64,000 bases of DNA from Sphingobacterium faecale (GCF_016746095.1 NZ_JAERTY010000004.1:124001-188000), one strand, 5' to 3'; counted from the first letter of the stretch, positions 1 through 9,456 are shown. Numbers and translations: made by a program. Notes: generated from the letters alone by a model not told the origin.

Positions 1-813
1 ATTAGGGTTATGAAACAGAGCATTCATCTCCTGATCCGCACTTTTGTAACTAGGCAGTCCTTTTTCGTTCAGAACACCAGAGCTATTAACAAAATATGCA
101 AAATCAATACCGTGACTTCCATTTCCGTTCACATGATAGATATACCCATCATTTGTCAGTACATAATTTCTACCGTAGAAAGCCCCGTCCCGCTCAGCTA
201 AACTTTCTGTAGAGATATGCAACTGTAGTATAGAAACAAATACCCGTCCTACCACCCAAGCTGTATTATCAACATTTCGAACGGATACATCCCAAGCAGA
301 AATAAGGCTTCCTTGGGTGTTTTGTATCCAATCAGCATCTGCCTTAACATTAGGCACTTCCACTGTGGCGGCGTTAATAGGATCTTGATCGGGAGAAATA
401 AACTCGACACACCATATTCCCGACTGCCCTATCCCTACGGGTATCTCAAAAGGCGTGTATCCAACACGGGGACCGGCCAGTTCGGCTTTTCTACTAGAGC
501 CTTCGAACTCTAAAATACGTCCAATATTATCTGATCGTGTTTGATATATTTTACCATCCGGCGCTTTTAGCTTAACACGTCCTTGCCCAACATTTTGGGC
601 ACTCGAGGCAACAGCAATAGTCTCTCCCTCTACAGCGTAGACATAATGTGCAGCTTGATTGGCAAAAGCATTCCTTCCAATAGGTAACGAGACCAAAAAA
701 GCTCGATTACCTTCAACTTTGTCGGGGTAAAAATTTTTTGACCCCTCCCCAAGAACGCTATTCATCCAAAACAACAAACCCAATAATAGGAGCATGTTCC
801 ATTTCATATTCAT
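1..813 (-). CDS. N-terminal part of a large secreted protein, cut by the window edge
   Basis: Reading the minus strand from ATG at 813 (or the in-frame ATG at 807) gives 271 codons with no stop before base 1, so the gene runs off the window. The product begins with a basic and hydrophobic signal peptide (MNMKWNMLLLLGLLFW) and continues as a soluble, beta-rich extracellular sequence rich in Asn, Gly and Val. An SHGIDFAYFVNSSGVLN-like stretch resembles the N-terminal part of large Bacteroidota cell-surface proteins that often end in gliding-motility or type IX secretion sorting domains. That C-terminus is outside the window, so the assignment to this class is inference. No Shine-Dalgarno sequence precedes the ATG, as is common in this phylum. 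The small forward ORFs in the same stretch are shadows. Confidence 0.75.
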   Translation of the reverse strand, partial: MNMKWNMLLLLGLLFWMNSVLGEGSKNFYPDKVEGNRAFLVSLPIGRNAFANQAAHYVYAVEGETIAVASSAQNVGQGRVKLKAPDGKIYQTRSDNIGRILEFEGSSRKAELAGPRVGYTPFEIPVGIGQSGIWCVEFISPDQDPINAATVEVPNVKADADWIQNTQGSLISAWDVSVRNVDNTAWVVGRVFVSILQLHISTESLAERDGAFYGRNYVLTNDGYIYHVNGNGSHGIDFAYFVNSSGVLNEKGLPSYKSADQEMNALFHNPN

Positions 814-927
814 AGCAACGTAGATAGATGTGTCCAAGTGGACTGTATCAAATATAATATTTCCGTAATAAAATTGCAACAGTAAAATTTAAAGCCACTA
901 AATCCCAAATCGTTAGTTTATTTATCT

Positions 928-935
928 TACCTTTG
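928..935 (+). promoter_or_regulatory. Bacteroidota -7 promoter box for queE
   Basis: TACCTTTG matches the Bacteroidota consensus TAnnTTTG. It lies 21 bases before the ATG at 957, so transcription should begin only a few bases before the gene. This rules out the more upstream in-frame TTG at 933, which lies inside the promoter. Confidence 0.6.
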
Positions 936-956
936 CAGCCTGTAAAATTCAAGATA

Positions 957-1580
957 ATGTCACATCAAGTTCCCGAAAACGGCACAAAGCTTCCATTAAT
1001 GGAAGAATTTTATACGATTCAAGGAGAAGGATTCCACACTGGTAAAGCTGCTTATTTCATCCGCCTTGGAGGCTGTGATGTAGGTTGTCATTGGTGTGAT
1101 GTAAAGGAAAGCTGGGACGCTGATCTACACCCACTTACTGACGCAGAGACGATTGTCGAAAATGCAAAAAAGCACCCTGCAAAGACCGTTGTCATTACTG
1201 GTGGAGAACCTTTGATATATAACCTTGATTACCTTACAACACGGCTTAAAGAAGAGGGCATTAAAACTTTTATAGAAACCTCTGGAGCCTATCCTCTAAG
1301 TGGCGTTTGGGATTGGATCTGTTTGTCTCCTAAAAAATTCAAAAGTCCAAAAATCGATGTTCTAGAAGCTGCAGGTGAATTAAAAGTTATTGTTTTCAAT
1401 AAAAGCGACTTTAAATGGGCCGAAGAGCATGCTAGTAAGGTGGGGCCGAACTGCAAATTGTACCTTCAGCCAGAATGGTCTAAAGCGAATGAGATAACTC
1501 CTTTGATCATTGAATATGTTAAAGACAACCCACATTGGGATATCTCCCTACAGACTCATAAATTCTTGAATATTCCTTAA
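957..1580 (+). CDS. queE: 7-carboxy-7-deazaguanine synthase
   Basis: QueE is a radical-SAM enzyme that converts 6-carboxytetrahydropterin to 7-carboxy-7-deazaguanine in queuosine (preQ0) biosynthesis. The 207-residue protein carries EEFYTIQGEGFHTGKAA near the N-terminus, a CX3CX2C cluster motif (CDVGCHWC) that holds the 4Fe-4S centre, and VVITGGEPL, the SAM-binding GGEP motif. The length is normal for the family. I chose ATG 957 because the longer TTG-initiated frame would begin inside a TAnnTTTG promoter. No other queuosine genes are adjacent. The identification rests on clear family motifs. Confidence 0.93.
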   Translation: MSHQVPENGTKLPLMEEFYTIQGEGFHTGKAAYFIRLGGCDVGCHWCDVKESWDADLHPLTDAETIVENAKKHPAKTVVITGGEPLIYNLDYLTTRLKEEGIKTFIETSGAYPLSGVWDWICLSPKKFKSPKIDVLEAAGELKVIVFNKSDFKWAEEHASKVGPNCKLYLQPEWSKANEITPLIIEYVKDNPHWDISLQTHKFLNIP

Positions 1581-1613
1581 TTCGTTATTTCGAAGAAAGT
1601 TCTCTACTTTTAA

Positions 1614-1644
1614 TATCCGATAAAGACAAAAGCTATATCGGATA
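1614..1644 (+). other. Hairpin between queE and the OmpA-like gene
   Basis: TATCCGATA (1614-1622) and TATCGGATA (1636-1644) are perfect inverted repeats around a 13-base loop, just before the ATG at 1662. No T-run follows, so it is a weak terminator candidate. It could be a 5'-UTR structure or an operator of the next gene. Confidence 0.35.
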
Positions 1645-1661
1645 CCATAGCAATAACAGTA

Positions 1662-3551
1662 ATGAATTCATTCTTCAAAATATCTTGTTTTTTTGTATTG
1701 ACATATTGGTCTTTATTTACCTTTGGCCAGACTTCCTCCATAAATAAAAAGGCACAGTCAGCTTATGAAAATGCAGCAAAGCAACTTGCTCTGCAAAACA
1801 AATCCCAAGCTAAAGAAGAACTCAAAAAGGCCATACTCCTTGACCCAGCATTTGCCACAGCCTATCAACAGCTCGCTGACATTTACCGCTCAGAAAAAAG
1901 ATATAAGGAAGCAATCCCACTCTACAAGAAAGTTCTGCAAATAAACCCCGACCTAACTAAGCTGACCTTGTTTGGCTTAGGCGAATCTCAACTGGCAGAA
2001 GGTCAATACCAAGAGGCCTTGATTAATCTGACTAACTACAAAACAGATAACCTGCCTCTAAAAAGCAGGGAAAAGGTAGAAAAATATATACAGAACTGTG
2101 AATTTGCAATCCGCTACAACAGTAAAGAGGATACACAGGTTACTAAACTACCCCCAGCTATCAACACGCTTGATGACGAATATTTCCCTAAGCTAACTGC
2201 AGATGGGAAAAGAATAATCTTCACACGCAAGAGCAATAACCAGGAAAACTTTTTTGAAAGTAACTTTAGTCAGGAAGGTTGGTCTACTGCCGAAAAAATT
2301 TCCGGTTCTATAAACTCCGACTTTTTCAATGAAGGAGCACACACAATATCTCCTGATGGCAAATATCTATTTTTCACAGGATGCAACCGACCCAACGGCA
2401 TGGGAAGCTGTGACATCTATGTTTCCAAGCTTGAAAGAGGAACTTGGAGCACACCACATAATCTAGGAGCACCTATAAACACAAAGGGATGGGAAGCACA
2501 GCCTGCGATATCTTCAGACGGACGTACCTTATATTTTGTAAGCAATAGGCCTGGAGGGATGGGAGGCAGCGATATATGGAAGAGCGAATTATCAGCCGAT
2601 GGAAAATGGCAGACACCACAAAATCTCGGCGACAAAGTAAACACGGCATTTGACGAAAGGGCGCCTTACATACATGCTGATAATAAAACACTCTACTTCG
2701 CATCTGAAGGATGGCCTGGTTTTGGGCAGTTTGACCTATTCAGAACTCAACTTGATAGCACAGGCCAATGGAGCACACCTACCAATCTAGGAAGACCTAT
2801 AAATAACAACTACGACCAGACAGGAATACATGTAACTATGAATGGAACACTCGGCTATATGGCATCGGTAGACTCAACTGGACAGTTAGATATCTATAGT
2901 CTGAATATGCCTAAACCAATGCAACCTATTCCTGTAGTCTACATACAGGGAACTATATACGATGCAGAAAACAAAAAGCCACTATCGGCTATTATTTCAG
3001 TAACAAACACACAAAACGGAGATATTGTATATCTCAACGATTCTGACTATGAAGATGGTCAATTTATAGCCACCCTACCTGTAGGTGCAAACTATGCTGT
3101 ACATGTCCAAAAAGAAGGATATATGTTTGATTCTAAGCAATACGACATCTCGAATACAGAATTAAAAAATGAGGTGTTTGAAGGCAGTGTATTTTTGCAA
3201 CCTATCCGGAGGGGCAACACCGCACAATTGAACAATATCTATTTTGACACCGATAGTGCTACTCCGCTAAAGAAATCGGAAGCGGAACTTCTACTCCTTT
3301 TAAAGTTCCTTCAGCTAAATTCTGCGGTAACTATTGAAATAGCAGGTCATACAGATAACACAGGTAACAAAGCGCACAATCAAAGGCTATCCGAGAATAG
3401 AGCAAGTTCGATAGCAAACTTTCTCCGTTCAAAAGGAATCCCCGCAAGCCGAGTAATAAGTACGGGCTACGGGGATACTAAACCAATTGGTGATAATGCG
3501 ACAATGGACGGGAAGCAACGTAACCGTCGTACCGAAGTCATACTACGTTAG
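1662..3551 (+). CDS. TPR, WD40-like (PD40) and OmpA-domain envelope protein
   Basis: This 629-residue exported protein starts with a signal peptide (MNSFFKISCFFVLTYWSLF). TPR-type helices follow at about residues 30-130. A run of PD40/WD40-like repeats at about 165-410 shows recurring SxDGKxLFFxS-type motifs. A carboxypeptidase-regulatory-like beta domain lies at about 425-510, and a C-terminal OmpA peptidoglycan-binding domain at about 520-629 carries NIYFDTDSATP and IAGHTDNTGN followed by NRRTEV. This architecture is common in Bacteroidota and is related to PorE-like and Pal-like periplasmic proteins. A tether between peptidoglycan and outer-membrane machinery is the likely role. Its stop codon overlaps the stop of the convergent oxidoreductase gene by 4 bases. 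A specific type IX secretion role is not shown. Confidence 0.88.
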   Translation: MNSFFKISCFFVLTYWSLFTFGQTSSINKKAQSAYENAAKQLALQNKSQAKEELKKAILLDPAFATAYQQLADIYRSEKRYKEAIPLYKKVLQINPDLTKLTLFGLGESQLAEGQYQEALINLTNYKTDNLPLKSREKVEKYIQNCEFAIRYNSKEDTQVTKLPPAINTLDDEYFPKLTADGKRIIFTRKSNNQENFFESNFSQEGWSTAEKISGSINSDFFNEGAHTISPDGKYLFFTGCNRPNGMGSCDIYVSKLERGTWSTPHNLGAPINTKGWEAQPAISSDGRTLYFVSNRPGGMGGSDIWKSELSADGKWQTPQNLGDKVNTAFDERAPYIHADNKTLYFASEGWPGFGQFDLFRTQLDSTGQWSTPTNLGRPINNNYDQTGIHVTMNGTLGYMASVDSTGQLDIYSLNMPKPMQPIPVVYIQGTIYDAENKKPLSAIISVTNTQNGDIVYLNDSDYEDGQFIATLPVGANYAVHVQKEGYMFDSKQYDISNTELKNEVFEGSVFLQPIRRGNTAQLNNIYFDTDSATPLKKSEAELLLLLKFLQLNSAVTIEIAGHTDNTGNKAHNQRLSENRASSIANFLRSKGIPASRVISTGYGDTKPIGDNATMDGKQRNRRTEVILR

Positions 3552-4624
3552 AGCTTGACAACGTCTCCTGTACGAACAGATTCATCGCATGCTAATGCTA
3601 TTTGCAAACTATTGACAGCGTCTGCCATCGACTTTGTTAAATCTAAATCATTAGCTATGGCATCCCGAAAAAAGATCTGCTCACGGTCGCATAACTCTTG
3701 GTGATTAGGTTCGTCTTCTAAATCAATCCACTCATCCGTTTTCGTAAACTTATTCTCGAGGTCCAAATTGGCATAATGGATACGTATAGATTCTGTCTTC
3801 GTATGCGATTCAACAGAATCCGAATTGCCATCCTTTGATGCCTCTTTTGCTAAAATAGAAACCGATCCTTTTGGGCCAATAACATCCTTAACAAAAAAGG
3901 CTGTTTGACTCATCATAGGCCCCCATCCCGCTTCGTACCAGCCTACGCTTCCATCTTCAAATTTTATCTGGAGCTGCCCATAGTTATAATTGCTGCTTGG
4001 AATATCTTCTGTAAGCCTAGCCCCTATTGCAGAGACAGCAATAGGCTTTGCATCGGTCATCTGACACATCACATCAATATAATGTACTCCACAATCAACT
4101 ATAGGACTTAAGCTCTGCATAAGGTTACGATGCACATTCCACATATAACCTTGGCTTTGCTGATTAAGGTTCATTCGAAACACAAGTGGACTTCCCATCT
4201 TCCTTCCTTCTTCTATAAAACGAAGCCAAGAAGGATGATGCCTCAAAATGTAGCCGACTACGAGCTTTTTATTTGCTATATTTGCAGCATCAACAACGCG
4301 CTTAGCCCCGAGTACAGTATCTGCTAAAGGTTTTTCAATAAAAACATGTGCGCCATGGTCGAACGCAAGGATTGCATAGTCCTCGTGGGTATCGGGATAG
4401 GTAGAAATACATACCGCATCAGGTCTGGTTGCACCGAGTGCGGCTTGATAATCATCAAAACAAGCATAGTCTCCTCCTAGTTCCAGATTCAGTCGTTCCT
4501 TACTTTCTCCTCTTGATACCAAACCTACTATTTCAAAATCAGGATTGTTATGATAAGCCTTTGCATGGGAGGTCCCCATGTTACCACAACCAACCACCAA
4601 TATACGAATGCTATTCTTTACCAT
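3548..4624 (-). CDS. Gfo/Idh/MocA family NAD(P)-dependent oxidoreductase
   Basis: The 358-residue protein has an N-terminal Rossmann fold (ILVVGCGNMGTSHAKAY), an EKPLADTV segment matching the EKP motif that places the catalytic lysine, and a C-terminal alpha/beta substrate domain. These enzymes oxidise or reduce sugars, inositols and related compounds; the substrate cannot be read from the sequence. No signal peptide is present, so it is cytoplasmic. It starts 3 bases after the stop of the upstream TAT-exported homologue (4628-5899), so the two are almost certainly co-transcribed and may act on the same carbohydrate in different compartments. Confidence 0.88.
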   Translation of the reverse strand: MVKNSIRILVVGCGNMGTSHAKAYHNNPDFEIVGLVSRGESKERLNLELGGDYACFDDYQAALGATRPDAVCISTYPDTHEDYAILAFDHGAHVFIEKPLADTVLGAKRVVDAANIANKKLVVGYILRHHPSWLRFIEEGRKMGSPLVFRMNLNQQSQGYMWNVHRNLMQSLSPIVDCGVHYIDVMCQMTDAKPIAVSAIGARLTEDIPSSNYNYGQLQIKFEDGSVGWYEAGWGPMMSQTAFFVKDVIGPKGSVSILAKEASKDGNSDSVESHTKTESIRIHYANLDLENKFTKTDEWIDLEDEPNHQELCDREQIFFRDAIANDLDLTKSMADAVNSLQIALACDESVRTGDVVKL

Positions 4625-4627
4625 GAT

Positions 4628-5899
4628 CTATACAAAAGGTTTAAATCCGGGTTGAGCGATCGGCGTTGCATCTGGAGACATAGACCAATTATAATTATGA
4701 GAATGAGGTCCTAATTCTTCTTTCGAGTTCATAATTTCCTCATATGAAATCCGCTTACCGGTATAAGCTGCTATTTTACCCCAAATAGCTAACAATGTAG
4801 AATTCACCATAAAATCTCCGTCATTGACCGATTCTCCTTTAACAATAGCAGCCATAAGCTCATCATGTTGTGTTTGGTACATATTATTTATTTTGCCATC
4901 ATACGCAAAATCTTTAGCTCCATGTATATTATAATTTTTCATAATATTCACATCAACAAATCCAGCTGTCCCATTGACTTCTACGGAGTTACGGGATTCC
5001 GTACCGTTTTGTTGTCTTGAAAAATGCATTCCTTTAACTCCGTCTCCATAATCATATTCTACAGCAAAATGATCAAAAGTGTTACCTATTGCTTCCCACG
5101 ACCTACTCTGTCTCCCGCCTGTTGCGCTGACCACTTTTGGTAACTTATTCCCCATAATCCAATTCATATAATCGACACTATGAATAGATTGCTCTACGAT
5201 AAGGTCAGAAGCATAACGCTGAAAATAATACCAATTACGTAATTGATACTCAAAATCTGTCCAAGTATTTTTACGTTCCTTCAATGTCAACTCCCCCCCA
5301 TAACGAAAAGTTGTTACTGATTTAACATCTCCAATATCTCCATTTTGTATTCGTTTCATAATCTCACGGTTCGGGGCAGAATAACGGAAACAGAATCCCG
5401 AAACCAGATTCAATTTTCTCTCTTTGGCTATACGTACACTTTCCATGACACGTTTCAATCCAGGTATATCTACGGCAACAGGTTTTTCACAAAATATGTG
5501 CTTACCTGCATTAACGGCGTACGCCAAATGATCTGGTCTAAAATTTGGCGGACTACACAGCAATACAACATCTATACCGGAATCCACCAAACCTTTATAC
5601 CCCTCAAAACCAACAAACTGCCTCTCTTCTGGCACATCTATACGTTGTGAATCCTTTTTATTCAGAATAAGGAGTGCTTGATCTATCTGATCCTGAAAAG
5701 CATCCGCTAGTGCTGTAATCACTACACCTGAATCGGCTGCCAACGCTTGTACAACAGCCCCGGTTCCCCTTCCACCACATCCCACTAATCCAACCTTAAT
5801 GGTTTTGGATATATTAAATTGATTTGCCAGTGAAATAAAGGGCATACTACCCAACACTATACCACTACTTTTTAAAAAATGTCGTCTAGAAAAATTCAT
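4628..5899 (-). CDS. TAT-exported Gfo/Idh/MocA family oxidoreductase
   Basis: The 423-residue protein begins MNFSRRHFLKSSG, a twin-arginine signal with an SRRHFLK motif, followed by a hydrophobic stretch ending near SLANQF. Export in folded form with bound cofactor is therefore expected. A Rossmann motif follows (VGLVGCGGRGTGAVV), with EKPVAVD as the EKP motif and a long C-terminal domain as in secreted Bacteroidota dehydrogenases related to glycoside hydrolase family 109. The substrate is not determinable. It is the first gene of a leftward pair with 3548-4624. The 255-base region to the divergent DUF819 gene holds both promoters, but I see no clear TAnnTTTG box there. Confidence 0.87.
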   Translation of the reverse strand: MNFSRRHFLKSSGIVLGSMPFISLANQFNISKTIKVGLVGCGGRGTGAVVQALAADSGVVITALADAFQDQIDQALLILNKKDSQRIDVPEERQFVGFEGYKGLVDSGIDVVLLCSPPNFRPDHLAYAVNAGKHIFCEKPVAVDIPGLKRVMESVRIAKERKLNLVSGFCFRYSAPNREIMKRIQNGDIGDVKSVTTFRYGGELTLKERKNTWTDFEYQLRNWYYFQRYASDLIVEQSIHSVDYMNWIMGNKLPKVVSATGGRQSRSWEAIGNTFDHFAVEYDYGDGVKGMHFSRQQNGTESRNSVEVNGTAGFVDVNIMKNYNIHGAKDFAYDGKINNMYQTQHDELMAAIVKGESVNDGDFMVNSTLLAIWGKIAAYTGKRISYEEIMNSKEELGPHSHNYNWSMSPDATPIAQPGFKPFV

Positions 5900-6154
5900 A
5901 GTTTTAATTGAATGCGAAATTAAAGTTATAATAATATCCAGTTATTACCAACGCAAATGCACAATAGTAAAGAATTCGTTACCACTTTTATCAAAATTAA
6001 TCTATAAATTCACAAAAAATTAAAAAATAATGGTCACTAACAATCCGATCAGCGACCACAAGTTTTTTTACAAATACATATATTCAAATACCAGAACAGT
6101 GGTTTTCTATAACGAGATCCGTAGCCACTGTCAAAAAACAACTAATTACAAAAA

Positions 6155-7420
6155 ATGGACAACCAAACAGCGCTTGTACAACCTTTAATCACTGATACTG
6201 CCGTTATAGCAGGTATTCTCATGGCCATTCTGGGTATCGTATTCTATACGTCTTCCTTATCAAACAAGTATATCAAGGGCTTCTACAACGTAATCCCACC
6301 ATTGCTACTGTGCTACTTTCTTCCAGGCGTCCTTAATTCCCTTCATGTATTTGATGGCGCTAATTCGCCTTTGACCAGCGTAGGCAGTCGTTACCTGCTA
6401 CCAGCCTGTTTAATACTATTTGTAATCAGCCTGGACCTCAAAGAAATGTGGGCATTGAGAAAACGTGCAGGTTTAATGTTTATCACCGGTACAGTAGGGA
6501 TAGTATTGGGCGGACCATTAGCGGTTTGGATCGTCTCCTTATTTGCACCTCAAGTGGTCGGCGGAGTCGGTCCCGACGAAGTGTGGCGAGGCCTTGGTTC
6601 ACTGGCAGGATCTTGGATCGGTGGCAGTGCTAATCAAGTCGCTTTAAAAGAAATATTACAACCATCACCAAGACTATTTTCTTCTATAATAGCAGTAGAC
6701 GCCTTTGTAGCCTACCTCTGGATGGCCTTCCTATTATATGGAGCCAGTAAGGCAAAACAATTTGACAAGTTCTTCAAAGCCGACTCCAGAGATGTCGATC
6801 AACTCATGCAAAAAATGGAGGCAAAGACACAAGCAAATGCACGGACACCACAAACAAAAGATTTTATTATTATGCTGGCGCTAGCCTTTGGAGGTACGGG
6901 ATTAGCCACATTCTTAGCTGAGCCGGTTGCTAATTTCATCGCAACCAACTACCCCCAGTTAGAGCAGTTTTCGTTGACCAGTGGATTTTTCTGGATTATC
7001 CTGTTTGCAACCATAATAGGAGTAACTCTTTCTTTTACACCAGCGAAGGAACTCGAGCATGCAGGCGCCTCAAAAATCGGCTCTACACTCCTGTATATGC
7101 TTATTGTCACAATCGGTATGCAGATGGATATTTCAGCCATAGCAGACAACCTTGGACTATTTGTTGTAGGTATTATCTGGATGTCCTTCCATGCCTTACT
7201 CCTTTTGATTGTAGGCAAGATATTTAAAGTACCTTTTTTCTACTATGCTGTAGGGAGCATGGCCAATGTCGGCGGAGTTGCTTCAGCCTCTGTAACGTCA
7301 GCAGCATTCCATCCCTCATTAATCTCAGTGGGCGTTATTTTAGCTGTTTTTGGCTACGCTATAGGCACATACGCCGGTTGGCTTACCGCATTACTCATGC
7401 AGATCGTTTCTCCTATCTAA
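6155..7420 (+). CDS. DUF819 family multi-spanning membrane protein
   Basis: The 421-residue protein is almost entirely hydrophobic, with about ten predicted membrane segments. A glycine-rich loop (GSLAGSWIGGSANQVA) and a late FFYYAVGSMANVGGVASASV segment are both characteristic of the DUF819 (YjcL-like) family. The repeated G-G/S-A-N motifs in two halves suggest an internally duplicated transporter-like fold. Function in the family is not established; a permease for a small organic solute is an inference. It stands alone, 56 bases before a thioesterase gene in the same direction. Confidence 0.8.
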   Translation: MDNQTALVQPLITDTAVIAGILMAILGIVFYTSSLSNKYIKGFYNVIPPLLLCYFLPGVLNSLHVFDGANSPLTSVGSRYLLPACLILFVISLDLKEMWALRKRAGLMFITGTVGIVLGGPLAVWIVSLFAPQVVGGVGPDEVWRGLGSLAGSWIGGSANQVALKEILQPSPRLFSSIIAVDAFVAYLWMAFLLYGASKAKQFDKFFKADSRDVDQLMQKMEAKTQANARTPQTKDFIIMLALAFGGTGLATFLAEPVANFIATNYPQLEQFSLTSGFFWIILFATIIGVTLSFTPAKELEHAGASKIGSTLLYMLIVTIGMQMDISAIADNLGLFVVGIIWMSFHALLLLIVGKIFKVPFFYYAVGSMANVGGVASASVTSAAFHPSLISVGVILAVFGYAIGTYAGWLTALLMQIVSPI

Positions 7421-7476
7421 CGTTTTAATAACTGGACAACAATAGGCAAAAGCGCAAACCACAATACACGATTACT

Positions 7477-7920
7477 ATGGAGAATAACATTTTTTACGAG
7501 GGACAGGTTTTATGGTCGCAGATAGATGCTAATCGTCACCTTAGACACTCCGCATACGCCGATTTTTGCGCACAGGCGCGCAGCAACATGTTGAAAACAA
7601 TGGGACTATCACTTGACATATTTGCCAAGGAAAAGATCGGTCCAATTCTTTTTAGAGAAGAGCTCATCTATAAAAAAGAAATTCATTTAGATGAGTATAT
7701 AAAAGTAGAAGTTTTCCTAACTAAGTTAAATCTAAAAAATGCCCGTTTCTCATTTCAACATGTTATTTATAAAGAAAATGGAGAAAAGGCAGCAGAAGTA
7801 AACGTCGATGGTGCGTGGCTCAACTTGGCTGAAAGAAAGCTTACTGACATCCCCGCTGGATGGTATGATATCTTGAAGAAAATCCCTAGATCAGCGGATT
7901 ATCAGGAAGTAAATGTGTAA
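7477..7920 (+). CDS. Acyl-CoA thioesterase, hot-dog fold
   Basis: This 147-residue protein has the 4-hydroxybenzoyl-CoA thioesterase layout. An early QIDANRHLRHSAYADFC segment corresponds to the family's D-x-x-x-H-x-x-N-x-x-Y-x-x-x-F pattern, followed by hot-dog strands and a short tail. Members hydrolyse acyl-CoA thioesters in the cytosol, often of the YbgC/FadM type; the chain length used cannot be inferred. It follows the DUF819 gene by 56 bases and may share its transcript. Confidence 0.82.
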   Translation: MENNIFYEGQVLWSQIDANRHLRHSAYADFCAQARSNMLKTMGLSLDIFAKEKIGPILFREELIYKKEIHLDEYIKVEVFLTKLNLKNARFSFQHVIYKENGEKAAEVNVDGAWLNLAERKLTDIPAGWYDILKKIPRSADYQEVNV

Positions 7921-8314
7921 TACGTTAATACTCTTGTTCTCCTCTTGCACTACGGTATTCCGTCAATCTCAAAAAGCGAACTGTACACCTCAGGACCGCT
8001 AAGGCCATATTGTATTGATAAATTAGACTCTTCACCTAGCCAACAAGCACCACTAAGCACTTGCCACAACATCAAATGCAGATATCCTATAGAATGATGC
8101 GATATAATATTGAGAAATAGCGATATATACGGAGAGACACCTGATTTACAAAAAGATAATCTAAAGATTGATCTTTACAACTATTTTATCAACACATTGG
8201 CACAATAATTCAACTGCTTGTAACGTTATTACACCGACAAATTCCGACCAAAGATTAGCGCTATTTTATTTAATTTTTTGTAGAGTTCGGTTACCATAAT
8301 AGATTTTTTTTCAT
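7921..8314. other. Intergenic stretch with no recognised gene
   Basis: About 390 bases between the thioesterase gene and the mreB promoter. I find no ORF with plausible composition and no strong terminator hairpin. It probably contains the end of the thioesterase transcript and upstream control sequence for the mre cluster. Confidence 0.4.
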
Positions 8315-8322
8315 TAGGTTTG
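8315..8322 (+). promoter_or_regulatory. -7 box for the mreB cluster
   Basis: TAGGTTTG matches TAnnTTTG exactly and lies 33 bases before the mreB ATG. A convincing -33 TTG is not visible at the usual distance, so strength is uncertain. Confidence 0.55.
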
Positions 8323-8355
8323 CATTATATTAAAAACAGAATTAGGACTTACTAA

Positions 8356-9378
8356 ATGGGGTTATTCAATTGGTTTACGCAAGAAGTTGCGATTGACTTG
8401 GGTACGGCAAATACCTTAATAATACACAATGATAAAGTAGTAGTGGACGAGCCTTCGATCGTAGCGTTTGATCGGACGACCAACAAAGTTATTGCCATAG
8501 GCAGACAGGCTATGCAAATGGAAGGCAAAACCCATGACAACATAAAAACGGTCAGGCCACTTAGGGATGGTGTAATAGCAGATTTTACTGCCGCAGAGCA
8601 CCTGATTCGAGGAATGGTCAAATTAGTCACCAATGGCAAATCGTGGTTCTTTCCATCTTTACGTATGGTCGTATGTATTCCTTCCGGTATTACCGAAGTC
8701 GAAAAACGTGCCGTGCGTGATTCAGCGGAAATAGCTGGTGCAAAAGAAGTGTATCTTATTCACGAACCAATGGCTGCTGCTGTAGGTATCGGAATTGATG
8801 TAGAAGAGCCAGTGGGTAACATGATTATCGATATCGGTGGTGGTACTACGGAGATTGCTGTTATCGCGTTATCTGGGATTGTCTGTGACCAATCCATCCG
8901 TGTAGGTGGAGACAACTTTGACTCGGATATCGTACAATACATCCGTCGCCAGCACAATATTATGATTGGAGATCGTACCGCCGAGAAGATTAAAATCGAG
9001 GTTGGAGCTGCCCTGCCTGAACTGACAGATCCACCTGAAGACTTTGCGGTCCAAGGGCGTGATTTAATGACAGGTATCCCTAAACAGATTACGGTATCCT
9101 ACACTGAGATTGCTCATTGTTTAGACAAGTCTATTTCTAAAATAGAAGAAGCAATTCTAAAAGCTTTAGAAATCACACCTCCAGAATTATCAGCTGATAT
9201 CTACCAAACGGGAATATATTTAACGGGAGGAGGAGCATTACTAAGAGGTCTTGACAAAAGGCTACAAGCGAAAACAAAATTACCTATACACGTTGCCGAA
9301 GATCCTCTACGAGCAGTGGTAAGAGGAACAGGAATAGCACTTAAAAACATAGGACGTTTTAAGTTTTTAATGCAGTAA
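8356..9378 (+). CDS. mreB: Rod shape-determining actin homologue MreB
   Basis: MreB polymerises at the inner face of the membrane and directs the elongation machinery. The 340-residue product has the actin-fold phosphate 1 motif (VAIDLGTANTLI), a phosphate 2 motif (IIDIGGGTTEIAVI) and an adenosine motif (YLTGGGALLRGLDKRL). The start MGLFNWF resembles the amphipathic N-terminus typical of MreB. It heads the order mreB-mreC-mreD-mrdA-rodA, the conserved elongasome cluster. A strong hairpin follows, which could let mreB be expressed more highly than the membrane genes downstream. Confidence 0.97.
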   Translation: MGLFNWFTQEVAIDLGTANTLIIHNDKVVVDEPSIVAFDRTTNKVIAIGRQAMQMEGKTHDNIKTVRPLRDGVIADFTAAEHLIRGMVKLVTNGKSWFFPSLRMVVCIPSGITEVEKRAVRDSAEIAGAKEVYLIHEPMAAAVGIGIDVEEPVGNMIIDIGGGTTEIAVIALSGIVCDQSIRVGGDNFDSDIVQYIRRQHNIMIGDRTAEKIKIEVGAALPELTDPPEDFAVQGRDLMTGIPKQITVSYTEIAHCLDKSISKIEEAILKALEITPPELSADIYQTGIYLTGGGALLRGLDKRLQAKTKLPIHVAEDPLRAVVRGTGIALKNIGRFKFLMQ

Positions 9379-9410
9379 GTTAGATAGAAACAAAACTACA
9401 ATTACTTCTG

Positions 9411-9456
9411 CGCGATATAGAAAAGTTTAACTTTTTCTATATCGCGTACTTTTTAG
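9411..9456 (+). terminator. Terminator or attenuating hairpin between mreB and mreC
   Basis: CGCGATATAGAAAAG (9411-9425) pairs with CTTTTTCTATATCGCG (9431-9446), about 15 base pairs with one bulged T, followed by TACTTTTTAG. It is probably a partial terminator that lowers read-through into mreCD-mrdA-rodA, since no separate promoter with a TAnnTTTG box is evident before mreC. Confidence 0.7.
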
